Origin: Streptomyces nojiriensis
GTDB taxonomy: Bacteria; Actinomycetota; Actinomycetes; Streptomycetales; Streptomycetaceae
Reading direction: 5' to 3'
DNA length: 64,000 nucleotides
Assembly: GCF_017639205.1 (NCBI RefSeq)
Contig: NZ_CP071139.1
Span: 1,364,001 to 1,428,000 of the forward strand
A program made the translations under genes and the position numbers. This document shows, in pieces, positions 10,664 through 21,300 of the stretch; the stretch's first letter is position 1, and every line of letters starts with the position of its first letter. The notes beneath the pieces are model-generated. The model ran no database searches. It saw only the letters and a list, made by a program, of their open reading frames with translations, and was not told the DNA's origin.

Positions 10664-12565
10664 TCAGCCCTTGTCGAACTCGGCGTCGATGACATCATCG
10701 TCACCGCCACCGCCACTCGTGGGTCCGCCGGTGGCGGCGTCCTGACCGGGACCTCCGCCCGTGGCGGCGGCGCCCTGATGGGCCGCCAGCCCGGCGAGCA
10801 CCTGCTGGAGTTCGGAGGTCAGGGGCCGCACGCGCTCGACGCCCGCCTCTTCCTTGACCGCCGCGCGGGCGTCCGACACGAGCATCTCGCCGCGTGCCTT
10901 CTCGTGCGCGGGCGCCGCGTCGCCCAGTTCGGCGAGAAGCTTCTCGACCTGGTACGCGACGGCGTCGAGTTCGTTGCGGGCGTCGACGGCCTCGCGGAGT
11001 GCCTTGTCCTGGCCCTGGTTGCTTTCGGCCTCCTGGACCATGCGTTCGACCTCGCTGCGGTCCAGGTTGGAGCTCTCGCTGATGGTGATGCCCTGTTCCT
11101 TGCCGGTGTCCCGGTCGCGGGCCTTGACCTCGAGGATGCCGTTGGCGTCGATGTCGAAGGTGACCTCGATCTGGGCTTCGCCCCGCGGCGCCGGCCGGAT
11201 GTCGGTGAGCTGGAACCGGCCCAGCACCCGGTTGTCGGCGGCCAGCTCGCGCTCGCCCTGGAGGACCACCACGTCGACGGCCGGCTGGTTGTCCTCGGCG
11301 GTGGAGAAGGTCTCGCTGCGGCGCACCGGGATGGTGGTGTTCCGCTCGATGATCTTCGTCATCACTCCCCCGCGTGTCTCCACGCCCAGCGACAAGGGGG
11401 TCACGTCGAGCAGCAGTACGTCCTTGACCTCACCCTTGAGCACCCCTGCCTGGATCGCGGCACCGAGGGCCACGACCTCATCGGGGTTGACGCTCATGTT
11501 GGGTTCCTTGCCGCCGGTCAGTCGGCGGACCAGGGTCTGGACAGCGGGGATGCGGGTGGATCCGCCGACGAGGATGACCTCGTCGATGTCGCTCTCGCCG
11601 ACCTTGGCGTCGGCGATGGCCTGCTGGACCGGTCCCAGACAGCGCTCCACCAGGTCGCCGGTGATCTGCTCGAACGTGGACCGCATGATCGAGTCGGTGA
11701 GGTGCTTGGGCCCGGCGGCGTCGGCGGTGATGAACGGCAGGCTGACCTGCGTCTGCGTCACCGAACTCAGCTCGGTCTTGGCCTTCTCCGCCGCCTCGAA
11801 CAATCGTTGCAGCGCCTGCGCGTCCTGGCGCAGGTCGATGCCGTTCTCCTTCTGGAAGTCGTCCGCGAGGTGATCCACCAGACGCCGGTCGAAGTCGTCG
11901 CCGCCCAGGTGGCTGTCGCCGGCGGTGGAGCGCACCTCCACCACGCCGTCGCCGACGTCGAGGATGCTCACGTCGAAGGTGCCGCCGCCCAGGTCGAAGA
12001 CGAGGACGGTCTCGTGCTCCTTCTTGTCCACGCCGTACGCGAGGGCGGCCGCCGTCGGCTCGTTGATGATCCGCAGCACTTCCAGTCCCGCGATCCGGCC
12101 TGCGTCCTTGGTGGCGGTGCGCTGGGCGTCGTTGAAGTAGGCGGGCACCGTGATGACCGCCTCCGTGACCCGCTCCCCGAGCTGCTTGGAGGCGTCGTCC
12201 GTGAGTTTGCGGAGCACCTGTGCGCTGATCTCCTCGGGCGCGTACAGCTTGTCGCGCACCTTGAAGCGGGCCGCCCCGCCGTCGCCCTCGACGACGTCGT
12301 ACGCCACCGCCCGGGCCTCGTCGGAGATCTCGTCGAAATGCCGGCCGATGAACCGCTTGGCCGAGTAGATGGTGCCCTTGGGATTGAGGATCGCCTGGCG
12401 CCGGGCCAGCTGGCCCACCAGACGTTCCCCGGTGTCGGTGAAGCCCACCACGGACGGTGTCGTGCGGTTGCCCTCGCTGTTGGGCACGACGGATGGCTCT
12501 CCGCCCTCCCACACGGCGATCACCGAGTTGGTGGTGCCCAGGTCGATGCCCACTGCCTTGGCCAT
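10664..12565 (-). CDS. dnaK: Hsp70 chaperone DnaK
   Basis: At 633 residues it is full length. The N-terminal ATPase domain has the Hsp70 signatures [13 protein letters not shown] at the start, [14 protein letters not shown] and [11 protein letters not shown]. The substrate-binding domain includes [20 protein letters not shown], and the C-terminal lid ends in a Gly-rich tail and [11 protein letters not shown]. It starts with ATG preceded by GGGAGGAG. It is the first gene of the operon grpE-dnaJ-cbpM-clpB-trx. I found neither a CIRCE element nor a CTTGAGT-N7-ACTCAAG HspR box in the upstream sequence, so the way the operon is induced is not visible. Confidence 0.97.
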   Translation of the reverse strand: MAKAVGIDLGTTNSVIAVWEGGEPSVVPNSEGNRTTPSVVGFTDTGERLVGQLARRQAILNPKGTIYSAKRFIGRHFDEISDEARAVAYDVVEGDGGAARFKVRDKLYAPEEISAQVLRKLTDDASKQLGERVTEAVITVPAYFNDAQRTATKDAGRIAGLEVLRIINEPTAAALAYGVDKKEHETVLVFDLGGGTFDVSILDVGDGVVEVRSTAGDSHLGGDDFDRRLVDHLADDFQKENGIDLRQDAQALQRLFEAAEKAKTELSSVTQTQVSLPFITADAAGPKHLTDSIMRSTFEQITGDLVERCLGPVQQAIADAKVGESDIDEVILVGGSTRIPAVQTLVRRLTGGKEPNMSVNPDEVVALGAAIQAGVLKGEVKDVLLLDVTPLSLGVETRGGVMTKIIERNTTIPVRRSETFSTAEDNQPAVDVVVLQGERELAADNRVLGRFQLTDIRPAPRGEAQIEVTFDIDANGILEVKARDRDTGKEQGITISESSNLDRSEVERMVQEAESNQGQDKALREAVDARNELDAVAYQVEKLLAELGDAAPAHEKARGEMLVSDARAAVKEEAGVERVRPLTSELQQVLAGLAAHQGAAATGGGPGQDAATGGPTSGGGGDDDVIDAEFDKG

Positions 12566-12647
12566 GAGGAACTCCTCCCGGTACGGCGCCTGCGCCGACT
12601 GTCCGGATCACGTTCGTTCGGGTACGGGTGGGACCTCTGCCAGTGGT

Positions 12648-12873
12648 CTGCATCCCGCCGATCAGCCCTGCGGCCTCGTCGGAGACCTCCCCGACGAGGA
12701 GCAGGGCGGAGACGACGGGGTCGAGCCGGTTCACCAGGCCGAACAGCGACCCGAGCAGGACACCGGGGCTCTCCGGCCACGGGAAACCCGTGGCCGGAGA
12801 GGTGGTCAACGGCGCGTGCGGCGTCCCAGTACGTCTTGTACGGGGCAACCGGCCTGCGGAGCTGCTCGGTCAC
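12648..12873 (-). pseudogene. Remnant of a general-stress (17M-like) membrane protein gene
   Basis: A GTG at 12873 opens a frame whose first ~35 residues (VTEQLRRPVAPYKTY, DAARAVDHLSGHGFPV) match the start of actinobacterial general stress proteins, which begin with a similar 'YKTY..A.RAVDYLS..FPV' region. Right after FPVAGE the homology stops. About 12770 to 12648, in a different frame, the sequence reads GVLLGSLFGLVNRLDPVVSALLL, which fits the glycine-rich membrane part of the same family. The parts between and after are lost. It thus looks like a gene broken by an internal deletion and frameshift. It lies directly upstream of dnaK on the same strand. Confidence 0.45.
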
Positions 12874-13081
12874 CACCCGGCGCTACCTACCGGTGCGCGG
12901 ACGGTTTCGAACACTCCCTAGGGTGGCGTGCCCAGTGGCTCCACGCCTGCGCCTGGCAAGTCGGAAAAGCACGGGTCCGGTCGCCCCACGAGTACGAGAG
13001 GCAGAATCCGAACCTCTCGTATGAGCCGACCCGACCAGCACCGCCGCTCGGCTGTAGGCTCGAAGAGAACGGAGTGATCCC

Positions 13082-14863
13082 ATGGCCAGCAGCCGGGCGC
13101 ACAACCTGTACTGCCGCCGCTGCGACAGGGAGAGCCGCCTTCCGCTGGGCAGCGGCAGGCGAATCCCCATGGCCGCGCGGCGTGGGCCCCGCCCACCCGA
13201 TCCAACCCCGGCCGACCGTGTCCCCCACGCGCTGATGGTGCTCTCCGGCGCCCTGTTCGACACCCTGGACGAAGGCGAGATCCTGAGCCTGGCCATGGAC
13301 CACATAGACGCCGCTGGGCCCTACAGTACCGAGGCCGGATACCTCAAAATGGACGGCGACCTGGTCCCCAGCCCGCGGAACGGGCAGGTCCATGCGATGG
13401 CCGTGGACCGGAGGGTGCGGGAGCTGGCCGGGGCGGACGGCCCTGTGACCGTGCCCGGCTGGCCCTGGGGCCGGGCCCTGGGGCTACGCGGGCCCGAGAG
13501 ACTCCACGGCTACCTCGTGGTGACGTCCCGCTCCCGGCCCACCGAGGCCGAGCGCCTCCTGCTCGCCACGTTCGTCCGGCACACCGCCGCTGCACTGTCT
13601 GTCGCCTTCGCACACCGCCGCCGACGTGAGGACGCGCTGGAGCTGCACCGGCTGAGGGAGGAGCGGACAGCCCTCCAGGGGCGGCTGATCTCCGTCGTGG
13701 CCGAGCTGGGGTACCAGCAGGCTGTTCACGCGCTCATGGCCGACGTCGCCGTCTCGGGCGGCGGCGAGGAAGCCATCACCCGCGCACTGCACGGGCTCAC
13801 CGGACTCCCCGCGCTGGTCGAGGACCGCTTCGGGCGGCTGAGGTCCTGGACCGGTCCCGATCGCCCCGACCCCTATCCCGAACCGGACCCCGTGCGCCAG
13901 GACGAAATGCTGCACGCCGTCGCCAGTCGGGCCGGGCCGGTGCGGATGAAGGACCGGCTGGTCACTCTGATCCGCCCGCACGGCGAGATCCTGGGCGTGC
14001 TGGCCCTCGTCGACGTCCGGGGCGAGGCCGACAAACACACCCTGCGCGCACTGCAGGACGGCGCCGCGTGGCTCGCCCCGGAGCTGGCGCACCTGCGCAA
14101 TCTGGCCGAAGTGGAGTCGAGGCTGCACCGTGAGCTGGCCGACGACCTCCTGGCAGGGACGGACGAGGCGAGCGCCTACGCCCGGTCCGAGGCCGTCGGA
14201 CACGACCTGCACCGCCGCCACTACGTCGTCGTGGTGCAGTGGTCGAACCGGACCGCGGACGAGCCCTTCGCGCAGACCGTGGGCCGGGCGGCCTCTGCCG
14301 TGGGCATGCACTCGCTGCTGACCCGGCGTTCCGACCACGTGGTCCTGGTCGCCGACGACAGACCGCACGCCTGCGCACTGTACGAGGCGCTCGTCCGGGA
14401 GACCGGGACACGGTCCGGGACCATCGGGGTGAGCGCCCCTTGCGACTCCCTGGACGCCATCCCCCACCACTACCAGGAGGCGCAGCGCGCCCTGGAAGTG
14501 CGCCGCCACTCCCGCGAGCACTACGGCACGACGTTCTTCGACGAGCTGGGCCTCTACCGCATCCTGGGACCCGGCAACGATTACCGGGAACTGGAGACGT
14601 TCGTCCACGAGTGGCTCGGGCAGCTGATCGACTACGACTCCCGGCACCACACGGCCATGGTGGAGACGCTGTCCCAGTACTTCGACTGCGGCGGCAACTA
14701 CGACGAGACCGCCGAATCCCTCGCGATCCACCGCAGCACGCTGCGCTATCGGCTCCAGCGCATCCGCAACATCAGCGGCAACGACCTCGCGGACGTCGAG
14801 GACCGGCTCAACCTCCAGGTGGCGACCCGAGTGTGGAAGATCGTGCTGGGCGGATCCGACTGA
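13082..14863 (+). CDS. PucR-family transcriptional regulator with GAF domain
   Basis: The 593-residue protein has an N-terminal GAF-like sensor region (about 45-180), a central CdaR/GGDEF-like region (about 330-470, LHRELADDLLAGTDEASAYARSEAVGHDLH) and the C-terminal PucR helix-turn-helix (NYDETAESLAIHRSTLRYRL, near 540-565). PucR/CdaR proteins respond to a small ligand and activate catabolic genes; neither ligand nor target can be seen. The extreme N-terminus contains CRRCDRESRLP, a lone CxxC that may be a degenerate metal site or not part of the real protein. It is divergent from the dnaK side and has no obvious target gene beside it. Confidence 0.88.
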   Translation: MASSRAHNLYCRRCDRESRLPLGSGRRIPMAARRGPRPPDPTPADRVPHALMVLSGALFDTLDEGEILSLAMDHIDAAGPYSTEAGYLKMDGDLVPSPRNGQVHAMAVDRRVRELAGADGPVTVPGWPWGRALGLRGPERLHGYLVVTSRSRPTEAERLLLATFVRHTAAALSVAFAHRRRREDALELHRLREERTALQGRLISVVAELGYQQAVHALMADVAVSGGGEEAITRALHGLTGLPALVEDRFGRLRSWTGPDRPDPYPEPDPVRQDEMLHAVASRAGPVRMKDRLVTLIRPHGEILGVLALVDVRGEADKHTLRALQDGAAWLAPELAHLRNLAEVESRLHRELADDLLAGTDEASAYARSEAVGHDLHRRHYVVVVQWSNRTADEPFAQTVGRAASAVGMHSLLTRRSDHVVLVADDRPHACALYEALVRETGTRSGTIGVSAPCDSLDAIPHHYQEAQRALEVRRHSREHYGTTFFDELGLYRILGPGNDYRELETFVHEWLGQLIDYDSRHHTAMVETLSQYFDCGGNYDETAESLAIHRSTLRYRLQRIRNISGNDLADVEDRLNLQVATRVWKIVLGGSD

Positions 14864-15846
14864 AGCACACTGGAACTGTCGTGCGCGAATGTCCACGCGC
14901 CACAGTTGCGCGTACGCCGCTGCACAGCCCGGCAGTGCTGGTCCTCAACCGGTCGGACACGACGGCGCGTCCGGTGCGGCCCCGAGGCATTCGTAGTCGT
15001 GCGGGGACGATCCAAGCCGTGCCGTAAGGGATGTCACGGGAGTCAGCTTCGCTCAATTGCCGTCAGGCCAAGGAGAGCCTCTGGTTCGCGGCCATGGAGC
15101 ACACCTTGGCCGACCTGGTGGAGGCCGCTTTTCTCAGGGCTCGGCACCTGAGCGACGGCACCGGCCTCAGCACGCACGCGGAGACGGTGGCCGACCAGAG
15201 GTGCGTCCCCGCCTTCTCCAGGGCGTGCCGCAAGTGGCCCCCTGAGCCGAAGGTGAAGTGCCGGGTCTCCCTGGGGTCGTAGGCGACCTCGTAGGTCGCG
15301 GCGTCGTCGGTGTGCGGGCGACTGGTCCCAGAGCCCTGGACCCCGTAGAACGCCCCGATCAAGTGCCCCCGCGCGACGATCCACCTGCGCAGCCTTCCTG
15401 ACCCACGCGGCTGCGTTCTTCCACAGCCGGGCATCACGCGCATCGAGCAGGTCCTCACCGACATCGCTTGGGCCTACCGCCGCCGGCAGCATTCAGTACG
15501 GAGCGCTGCCGGCGCAGCAACGTGCGGGGTTTTCCGTCGGCAGCCGACCGATCCCGACTGCGTCGCCCGCCCCGGCCCGACAGGCCGGGTCAGCCTCGTG
15601 AGCGTCCATCGCCCAGACGGGTGTTCTGCGGCGTGGTGGGTGCGTACACGACTAAAGTAGTTCGCTGGTAGGCGCTCGAACCAGTCGGGGGAGCACTGCC
15701 GTTGTTGTGGCGACGGCCCCGAACCGTCCCGCCGCCCGCGTGGTCCCGGTGATGAGCCGGGGCTCCTCGGCGCTGCGCCTGAGGGCCGCCATCCGTTCCT
15801 GACCCGCAGGCCCTGCTTCGGCAGACCGAAATCGCAGTGGGCACGG
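14864..15846. other. Long intergenic stretch with no intact gene
   Basis: Nearly 1 kb separates the PucR gene from the RICIN gene. On the minus strand between about 15492 and 15063 there is coding-like sequence split over two frames (listed separately). From 15493 to 15846 I see nothing that can be supported as a gene, RNA or repeat. Confidence 0.5.
15063..15492 (-). pseudogene. Frameshifted remnant of an unidentified gene
   Basis: Two minus-strand frames carry protein-like sequence with G or C at almost all third positions. The upstream one (from 15492) reads ... LLDARDARLWKNAAAWVRKAA and loses that character near 15375. The other frame takes over with VARGHLIGAFYGVQG, AATYEVAYDPRETRHFTFG and ends at a stop at 15063. 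Joined, they suggest one protein of about 140 residues with a single-base shift near 15375-15395. I do not recognise the family. A chance pair of open frames in GC-rich DNA is the alternative. Confidence 0.35.
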
Positions 15847-16398
15847 CTACAGCTTGAGGTTCCACACCCATTGCTGGTTTGCGGCGCCGTGGCAGGACCA
15901 GACCTGGACCGGCGCTCCGTCATCGGTCCGCCGGTCGGCGACGTCGAGGCAGAGGGCCGGGCCCTGGTTCAGCCGTTCCGCCGCGATCGGGTCCGGGTTT
16001 CGGTCGGTACGGCTCCAGCGTTCGTTCGGGTTCCCGTTGCAGTCCCACTGGTTGACGCTGGATCCGTTGACCCGCGACAGGAATCCGATCTGTAGGCATT
16101 TGCCGCTGTGGACGTTCCTGATGAAGTAGCGGCCCGGGAAGGTGCGGTCCAGGGACATCCTCCATTGCTGGTTCGGCCGGCCGGAGCAGTCCCAGAGCCG
16201 GACGGGCGCCCCGTTGTCGGTGCGGTCGTCCGCGACCTCCAGGCACTTGCCGGAGGTGTGGAGCGGGCGGATTTCGAATGCGTAGTCGTGGTTCGGTACG
16301 GGATTGGCCCGGGCGGGCGCCGTCGCGATGAGGACGGCGGCGAAGGCTGCGGCGAATACGGCCGGCATTCGGTGGGAGGGCAGGGAACGGGACTGCAT
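15847..16398 (-). CDS. Secreted RICIN (beta-trefoil) domain protein
   Basis: The 183-residue protein starts with a Sec signal peptide (charged start, hydrophobic AVFAAAFAAVLIATAPARA, likely cut after APARA near residue 31). A single ricin-type beta-trefoil fills the rest. Three repeats are visible, each with the lectin motif: NGAPVRLWDCSGRPNQQW, SSVNQWDCNGNPNERW and DGAPVQVWSCHGAANQQW, and each repeat has a preceding GKCLE/GKCLQ/ALCLD strand. Such modules bind carbohydrate; here no catalytic domain is attached, so it is probably a small secreted lectin. It stands alone, 40 bases downstream of the next minus-strand gene. Confidence 0.85.
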   Translation of the reverse strand: MQSRSLPSHRMPAVFAAAFAAVLIATAPARANPVPNHDYAFEIRPLHTSGKCLEVADDRTDNGAPVRLWDCSGRPNQQWRMSLDRTFPGRYFIRNVHSGKCLQIGFLSRVNGSSVNQWDCNGNPNERWSRTDRNPDPIAAERLNQGPALCLDVADRRTDDGAPVQVWSCHGAANQQWVWNLKL

Positions 16399-16438
16399 GG
16401 ATGCTCCGGGATGGACGGATCGACGTTTGGGGGCGTTC

Positions 16439-16852
16439 TCAGTGTTCGGTGGGGATGGAGGTGATGAGGAGGTTTTCGTATTCGGCCGGGGGCCAGAGGC
16501 GCTCGTCGTAGTCCGGGGCCCGCATCCAGGAGATGCCGAACATGCGCAGGCTGTTCCAGGTCCCGGCGAGTTCGATCTCCATGTCGGCGTCGCCTCGGTG
16601 GTAGAAGTCGTAGCAGTCCTGTAGCTCCGCCCAGGTCTGGTCGATGGCCCGGTGCAGGGTGTCGGCCATCCGATGTTCCTCGGTGCCGGGCGAATGGGCT
16701 TCGAGGAGGTAGGCGGTGCGCCGGAGCAGGAAGTCGTGGAGGGCGTCCATGTGCTCGCGGGTGATGCTGCGTGCCGGGATCCGAGGAGCCCTCCAGCGGC
16801 GGCGGACCCTGGGCCGTCGCGGGACCGGGGTGGGGGTGTCAGCGTGCGGCAT
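16439..16852 (-). CDS. Small protein of unknown function
   Basis: I do not recognise this 137-residue protein. It has an Arg/Pro-rich start and then a soluble helical region (EHMDALHDFLLRRTAYLLEAHSPGTEEHRMADTLHRAIDQTWAELQDCYDFYHRGD), ending in acidic, aromatic sequence (YDERLWPPAEYENLLIT). The ATG at 16852 overlaps the end of the zinc-ribbon/propeller gene by 14 bases, so the two are very likely an operon and may work together. The frame is open further upstream, but that part is simply antisense-like within the preceding gene. Confidence 0.6.
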   Translation of the reverse strand: MPHADTPTPVPRRPRVRRRWRAPRIPARSITREHMDALHDFLLRRTAYLLEAHSPGTEEHRMADTLHRAIDQTWAELQDCYDFYHRGDADMEIELAGTWNSLRMFGISWMRAPDYDERLWPPAEYENLLITSIPTEH

Positions 16853-18125
16853 GGGCCGTGCTCCAGCGCCGCAGCCCGATGGCCGAGAGTTCGACGAGTT
16901 CGCCGCGGGCCAGGTCGTGGTGGGTGGGCCGGAAACCGGCGAGCGTGCCGAGGCGGGAGCCGCTGGTCGGGTCCCAGATCTCCAGGCCGGCCTGCGAGGA
17001 GGAGAACAGCAGGCCGTCCGCGGCGAAGAAGCGGCCGTCCGGTCCGCCGAACGTCGCGACTTCCTTGACGGTGCTCTCGCCGGACTCACGGCCGAGGAGG
17101 AAGACCCGGGCACCCGGGGCCATTTCCTGCCCGTCGTCGCCCAGACCTCCGAGGACGAGGTGCTCCTCGTCGAGCCAGACGACCGGACGGTTCCAGTGGT
17201 CTTCGCACCTCGGCAGCTCCCACCGGTCGGTGCCCTCGGTCCAAGCGCCTTCGCCGTCGGTGAGCCACCGCTCCAGGGTCCAGGCGAAGGGCCGGCCGAC
17301 GGGCTGCCACCACCAGGCGTCCGACGCGACCCTGGTGCCCGCGGGGCTGACGTGCAGCGCCCCGTGGAAGTAGCCCGCCCAGGCCGTGTGGGGTTCCACC
17401 ATCGGTATCCGGGTCACCTGGGCGCCCGTCGCCGCGTCCGCGGCCTCGACGACCCTCCACTTCCTCCGGTACAGGACCACGGTGCGTCCGCCGTGCTCGG
17501 TGAACGCCAGGGAGAACGGCACGGTGTGGCTGTAATACCCGTCGTTCTCCAGGGAGAGGGTGACGGCTCCGGTGGACAGGTCGACGACCTCTCCCGTGCG
17601 GCCGTGGTCGACGACGACGGCGGCGAAGGCACCGTCGCGGGAGGCGTGCAGCCGCAGGGCCTGTTCACGCCCGACCCAGGGCCTGGCGTCGGCCGGCACG
17701 GTGACCGTGCTGCGGGCGGCATCGGTGCAGGTGCCGGAGTCCGTGTCCCAGCGCAGGATTCGCCCGTCGTCGCACAGGAGCAGGAAACCGTGCTCCGTCG
17801 GCGCGATGTCCGACACCGGGCCGGCCTCGGCGGGCAACTGCGTGGTCTGCACCATGCCCGGAACCGGCCGGGACGCGTCGATGGTCTGCGGGAGACCAAC
17901 CACGCCGGTGGGGCAGCCCTCGGTCGCGTCGAAGCAGTCTTCGCACACCGCCGCGGCCACCGCCGTGGCGGCCTCGTTGCGGCAGATTCCACAGATGCGC
18001 TGCCGCTCCACGCCCCGACCGGTGTAGTGGACGTAGTAGTCGAGCGGGACCGCGGTGGCGGACCGGATGTGCTCGCACAGGGGCAGGCCGTAGGCAGGCG
18101 CATCGTGACCACAGATGAGGGCCAT
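16839..18125 (-). CDS. Zinc-ribbon plus beta-propeller-like protein, unknown function
   Basis: The 428-residue protein begins with a cysteine/histidine-rich head (MALICGHDAP, LCEHIRS, CGICRNEA, CEDCFDA; residues 1-65) that looks like one or two zinc ribbons. The remaining ~360 residues are beta-rich with repeated WD-like strands (GRILRWDTDSGTCTDA, GEVVDLSTGAVTLSL, GLEIWDPTSGSRLGTL), suggesting a beta-propeller. No signal peptide or membrane segment is present. The start at 18125 has AAGGAG upstream. It precedes the small unknown protein with an overlap. A scaffold or sensor role is possible, but no family is recognised. Confidence 0.65.
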   Translation of the reverse strand: MALICGHDAPAYGLPLCEHIRSATAVPLDYYVHYTGRGVERQRICGICRNEAATAVAAAVCEDCFDATEGCPTGVVGLPQTIDASRPVPGMVQTTQLPAEAGPVSDIAPTEHGFLLLCDDGRILRWDTDSGTCTDAARSTVTVPADARPWVGREQALRLHASRDGAFAAVVVDHGRTGEVVDLSTGAVTLSLENDGYYSHTVPFSLAFTEHGGRTVVLYRRKWRVVEAADAATGAQVTRIPMVEPHTAWAGYFHGALHVSPAGTRVASDAWWWQPVGRPFAWTLERWLTDGEGAWTEGTDRWELPRCEDHWNRPVVWLDEEHLVLGGLGDDGQEMAPGARVFLLGRESGESTVKEVATFGGPDGRFFAADGLLFSSSQAGLEIWDPTSGSRLGTLAGFRPTHHDLARGELVELSAIGLRRWSTAHAAR

Positions 18126-18343
18126 GGTGGAACTCTCCTTGAGACGGGGATACGGAGCGGCGCGGGAGCGTGCCGGGCGTTCGGCCGCCGGCGATGCCGC
18201 CGGGAACGGTCCACAAGGGGTACCCGGCACAGCCGACTCCGTGTTGATCACCATGCTGGCACTCGGGCATTGGCATCGGCTGGGCATCCGCTTGGCATCA
18301 GCCCCGGCCGCCCTGCCCCGGGATTGCCAAGCGCCTGGTCCGG

Positions 18344-21300
18344 TCAGACTGCGTGAGCCCGCGCCAGGGACCTGATGCCTTCCGCGGCAGCCGCTTCGCC
18401 GTACTCCGACCCCCACATCGCGGCCACTTCGCCGCCTTCCCGGAAGGCCGATCGCGCGGCGGCCACGTCACCGAGCAGAGCATGCAGCTCGCCCAGCGCG
18501 AGGGCCAGGGGGCGGGTGCAGAAGGCGGTGGTGGCGGCCGAACCGAGCTGGTTCCGCACGGCATGCAGCAGGGGGACGAGCGCGGCTGCCGCCTCGGTGT
18601 CGCCGAGCAGACAAGCCAGTCGGGCGCGGGCTCCGAGGCGTACCCCGTAGAAGTGGTCCTTCACGGGATCCGGATCGAAGCGGACCGCGCGCGCCTCCTC
18701 GAACCTGCCCTGGAGAGCGAGGACCAGCGCCAGCGCCTCTCCGCCGCGCGTGCCCCAGGCGGCGGCCACCGTACGGGCCAGCGGTTCGATCTCCGCGACC
18801 CGGCCCTGGCTCAGCCGGATCGTGATCAAGCCCCGGGCATGGAGGTCGGCGGCGCGCGGGGCGTTGTGCCGGATCAGCCGTTCCCGGACCTGCCCGTACA
18901 GGTCCTCCGCCTGCGCGAAGTGGCCCCGGGCGTGGGCGAGCATGGCCAGCGTGGAGAGGCTGGCCGCCTCGGCCTCCGGCATGCGGTACCGGCGTGCGAC
19001 GGCCAGGCCCAGGCGGGCGTGGCGCTCGACGGCTTCCGCATCGTTGCCGATGGCAGAGATCATCGCGTCCACCTGCTCGCACACCCACCGGTGGGCGGGC
19101 AGGTCGTGCCTCTTGGTCAGTGCCCGCAACTCGGCTACCACGGGGATGCACCGAGCGGCCTGCGTTTCGTGCGGCAGCAGCTTCGTCATCGTGGTGAGGG
19201 CGGCCGCGAGCAGGTTCGGGTCCCCTGCGCCGCGGGCGAGACCGAGCTGCTGCTCGGCCGCTTCCCGGGCCCTTCCGTCGGTGTCCTCGGGCAGTTCGTC
19301 CACCCGCGCCTGCAGCAGCCGGGCGAGGTCCGCGGGTTCCAGGCCCGGCCTGACGGTCAGCCGGTCCAGAGTGTCGACCACGTGCAGGTCCACGCCCTGG
19401 TGGCTCCGGGTCAGCCACGGCGTGGGTTCGGTCCACGCCGTGAACGCGGCGACGGCGAGGTCCTCACGACCGGCCCGTTCGGCGACCTCCAGGGCACGGT
19501 GACGGGTGACGATGGCCGCGTCACCGGACCCGGCCCGGACGTGGGCACGCAGCAGGGCGCCGAGCAGGCCGACCGCGCGCTCGGCCCGTTCGTCGGCGCC
19601 GGCCGGTATCAGTTCGGCGGCCTCCAGGGCCTGCTGGAGCAGGTCGACGCTCACGTCGTGGGCGTAGCGGTGCTCGGCGAGTTCGGCGGCACGCAGCGCG
19701 AATGCCACCGCCTGCCGTGCCTTCGCCGGGTCCCCCGACCGGGTGAAGTGGACGGCGAGGGCGGGCAGGTCGTCTGGTCTCAGACTGGCGAGGGTGTCGG
19801 CCAGTCGTCCGTGCAACAGGCCGCGGCGCAGTCCGGTGAGATCGCCGTAGACGGTGTCGCGCAGCAGCGGGTGTGTGAACGAGACGTGGCCGGGGGCCCG
19901 TTCGGTCAGCAGTCCGTCCGCGATGCAGAGCTCCAGTGTGCCGACGACCGCGGCCGGTGACAGTCCGGAGGCTTCGCGCAGCACCGCGACATGGGTTTCG
20001 CTGCCTGCGACTGCGGCCAGCCGTACGACATCGGCGGCTTCCTGGGGCAGTCGGGCGAGCCGCTGGCGTACGACGTCGCGGATGCCGTCGGGCACGCGGG
20101 CGACTGCCTGCGCCGCGTCGTCGCCGCCCGCGGTCAGCAGCCGGGCGCTCTCACCGACGAAGAAGGGGTTCCCGCCTGTGCGTTCCGCCAGGACGGCTAC
20201 CACCTCGGCGTCCACCTCCCGGCCGCAGAGCGAGCGCACGAGCGTACGGACTTCGGTGACGTCGAGTCCGGTCAGTACGACGCGGAAGGGATCACGGCGG
20301 GCGAGTGCGGCCATCGTCGGTGCGAGACGACTGTCGGCATGCCCCTGCCGGTAGGCGGCCACGACCAGCAACGGGACACCCTGGACGCCGGCGGCCCGGC
20401 CCAGCAGGGCCAGCGTCTCCTCGTCGGCCTCGTGGACATCGTCGATGATCACGGCGAGCGGGCAGCTCGCCGCTGCCGAAGCCAGCCATCGGGCGAACGC
20501 GGTGTGCAGCCGGAACCGGCCGGCCGTAGCGTCGCCGTGCGGCGGGACCGTGGCGCCCAGAGGGTCGATCAGCGTGGACAACGGCCCCACGTGCTCCGGC
20601 GGAAGGAGGCGCGCCAGTTCACCCAGTGCCTCCGTCCAGGCCCACGCCGCCGGGACGCCCGCGTCGTCCGGACACCGGCCCGCCACCACCGTCCAGCCCC
20701 GCGCCCGCAGTGAATCGGCGAAACGGGCCAGGAGGGCGGTCTTCCCCGCACCGCCTTCGCCCGCGACCAGCGCGACCGCTCCGCCCCCAAGGCCCGCCCC
20801 GGCTGCCTGTTCCAGCACCTCCAGTTCGCGGTGCCGCCCGACGAAGGGCGCGGGCGAAGCGGGCGCCGCTCCGCTGCCGACAGCGGCGGGTACGCCTGGC
20901 GCACCGGTGACCCCAACTACGGGTACGGCTCTCGGGGATGGCCGTTCGACCACCGCGATGGACGTGCTCGGGGTGGCCGGGGCCGGAACCGCGGCCGACA
21001 GGACATCCAGGTCGCTGCGGAGGATCGCCCTCTCCAACTCGACCAGCCGCGCTCCCAGGTCCAGCCCGAGTTCCTCGGCGCACACGGCGGCCGCGCGCCG
21101 CAGCGCCGCGAGCGCGTCGCCCTGACGCCCGGTCGCCCACAGACTCAGAGCCAGCAGGCGCCATCCCTCCTCGCGCAGGGGATGACGGCGTACGTGCGCC
21201 TCCGCGGTCGGCACCACCTCGTGCGGGCGACCCGCCCCGAGGCTGCTCGCCATCGCCAGCTCATGTGCCATGAGCAGCAGTTCGTCGAGCCGCGCGATCT

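Noticed and set aside
12566..12700. CIRCE or HspR (CTTGAGT-N7-ACTCAAG) box before dnaK
   Set aside because: Looked for on both strands and not found; the regulator of this operon remains open.
10139..13024. A plus-strand open frame of 961 codons over grpE and dnaK
   Set aside because: It is antisense to conserved chaperone genes; Asp/Leu/Val-rich text without a fold.
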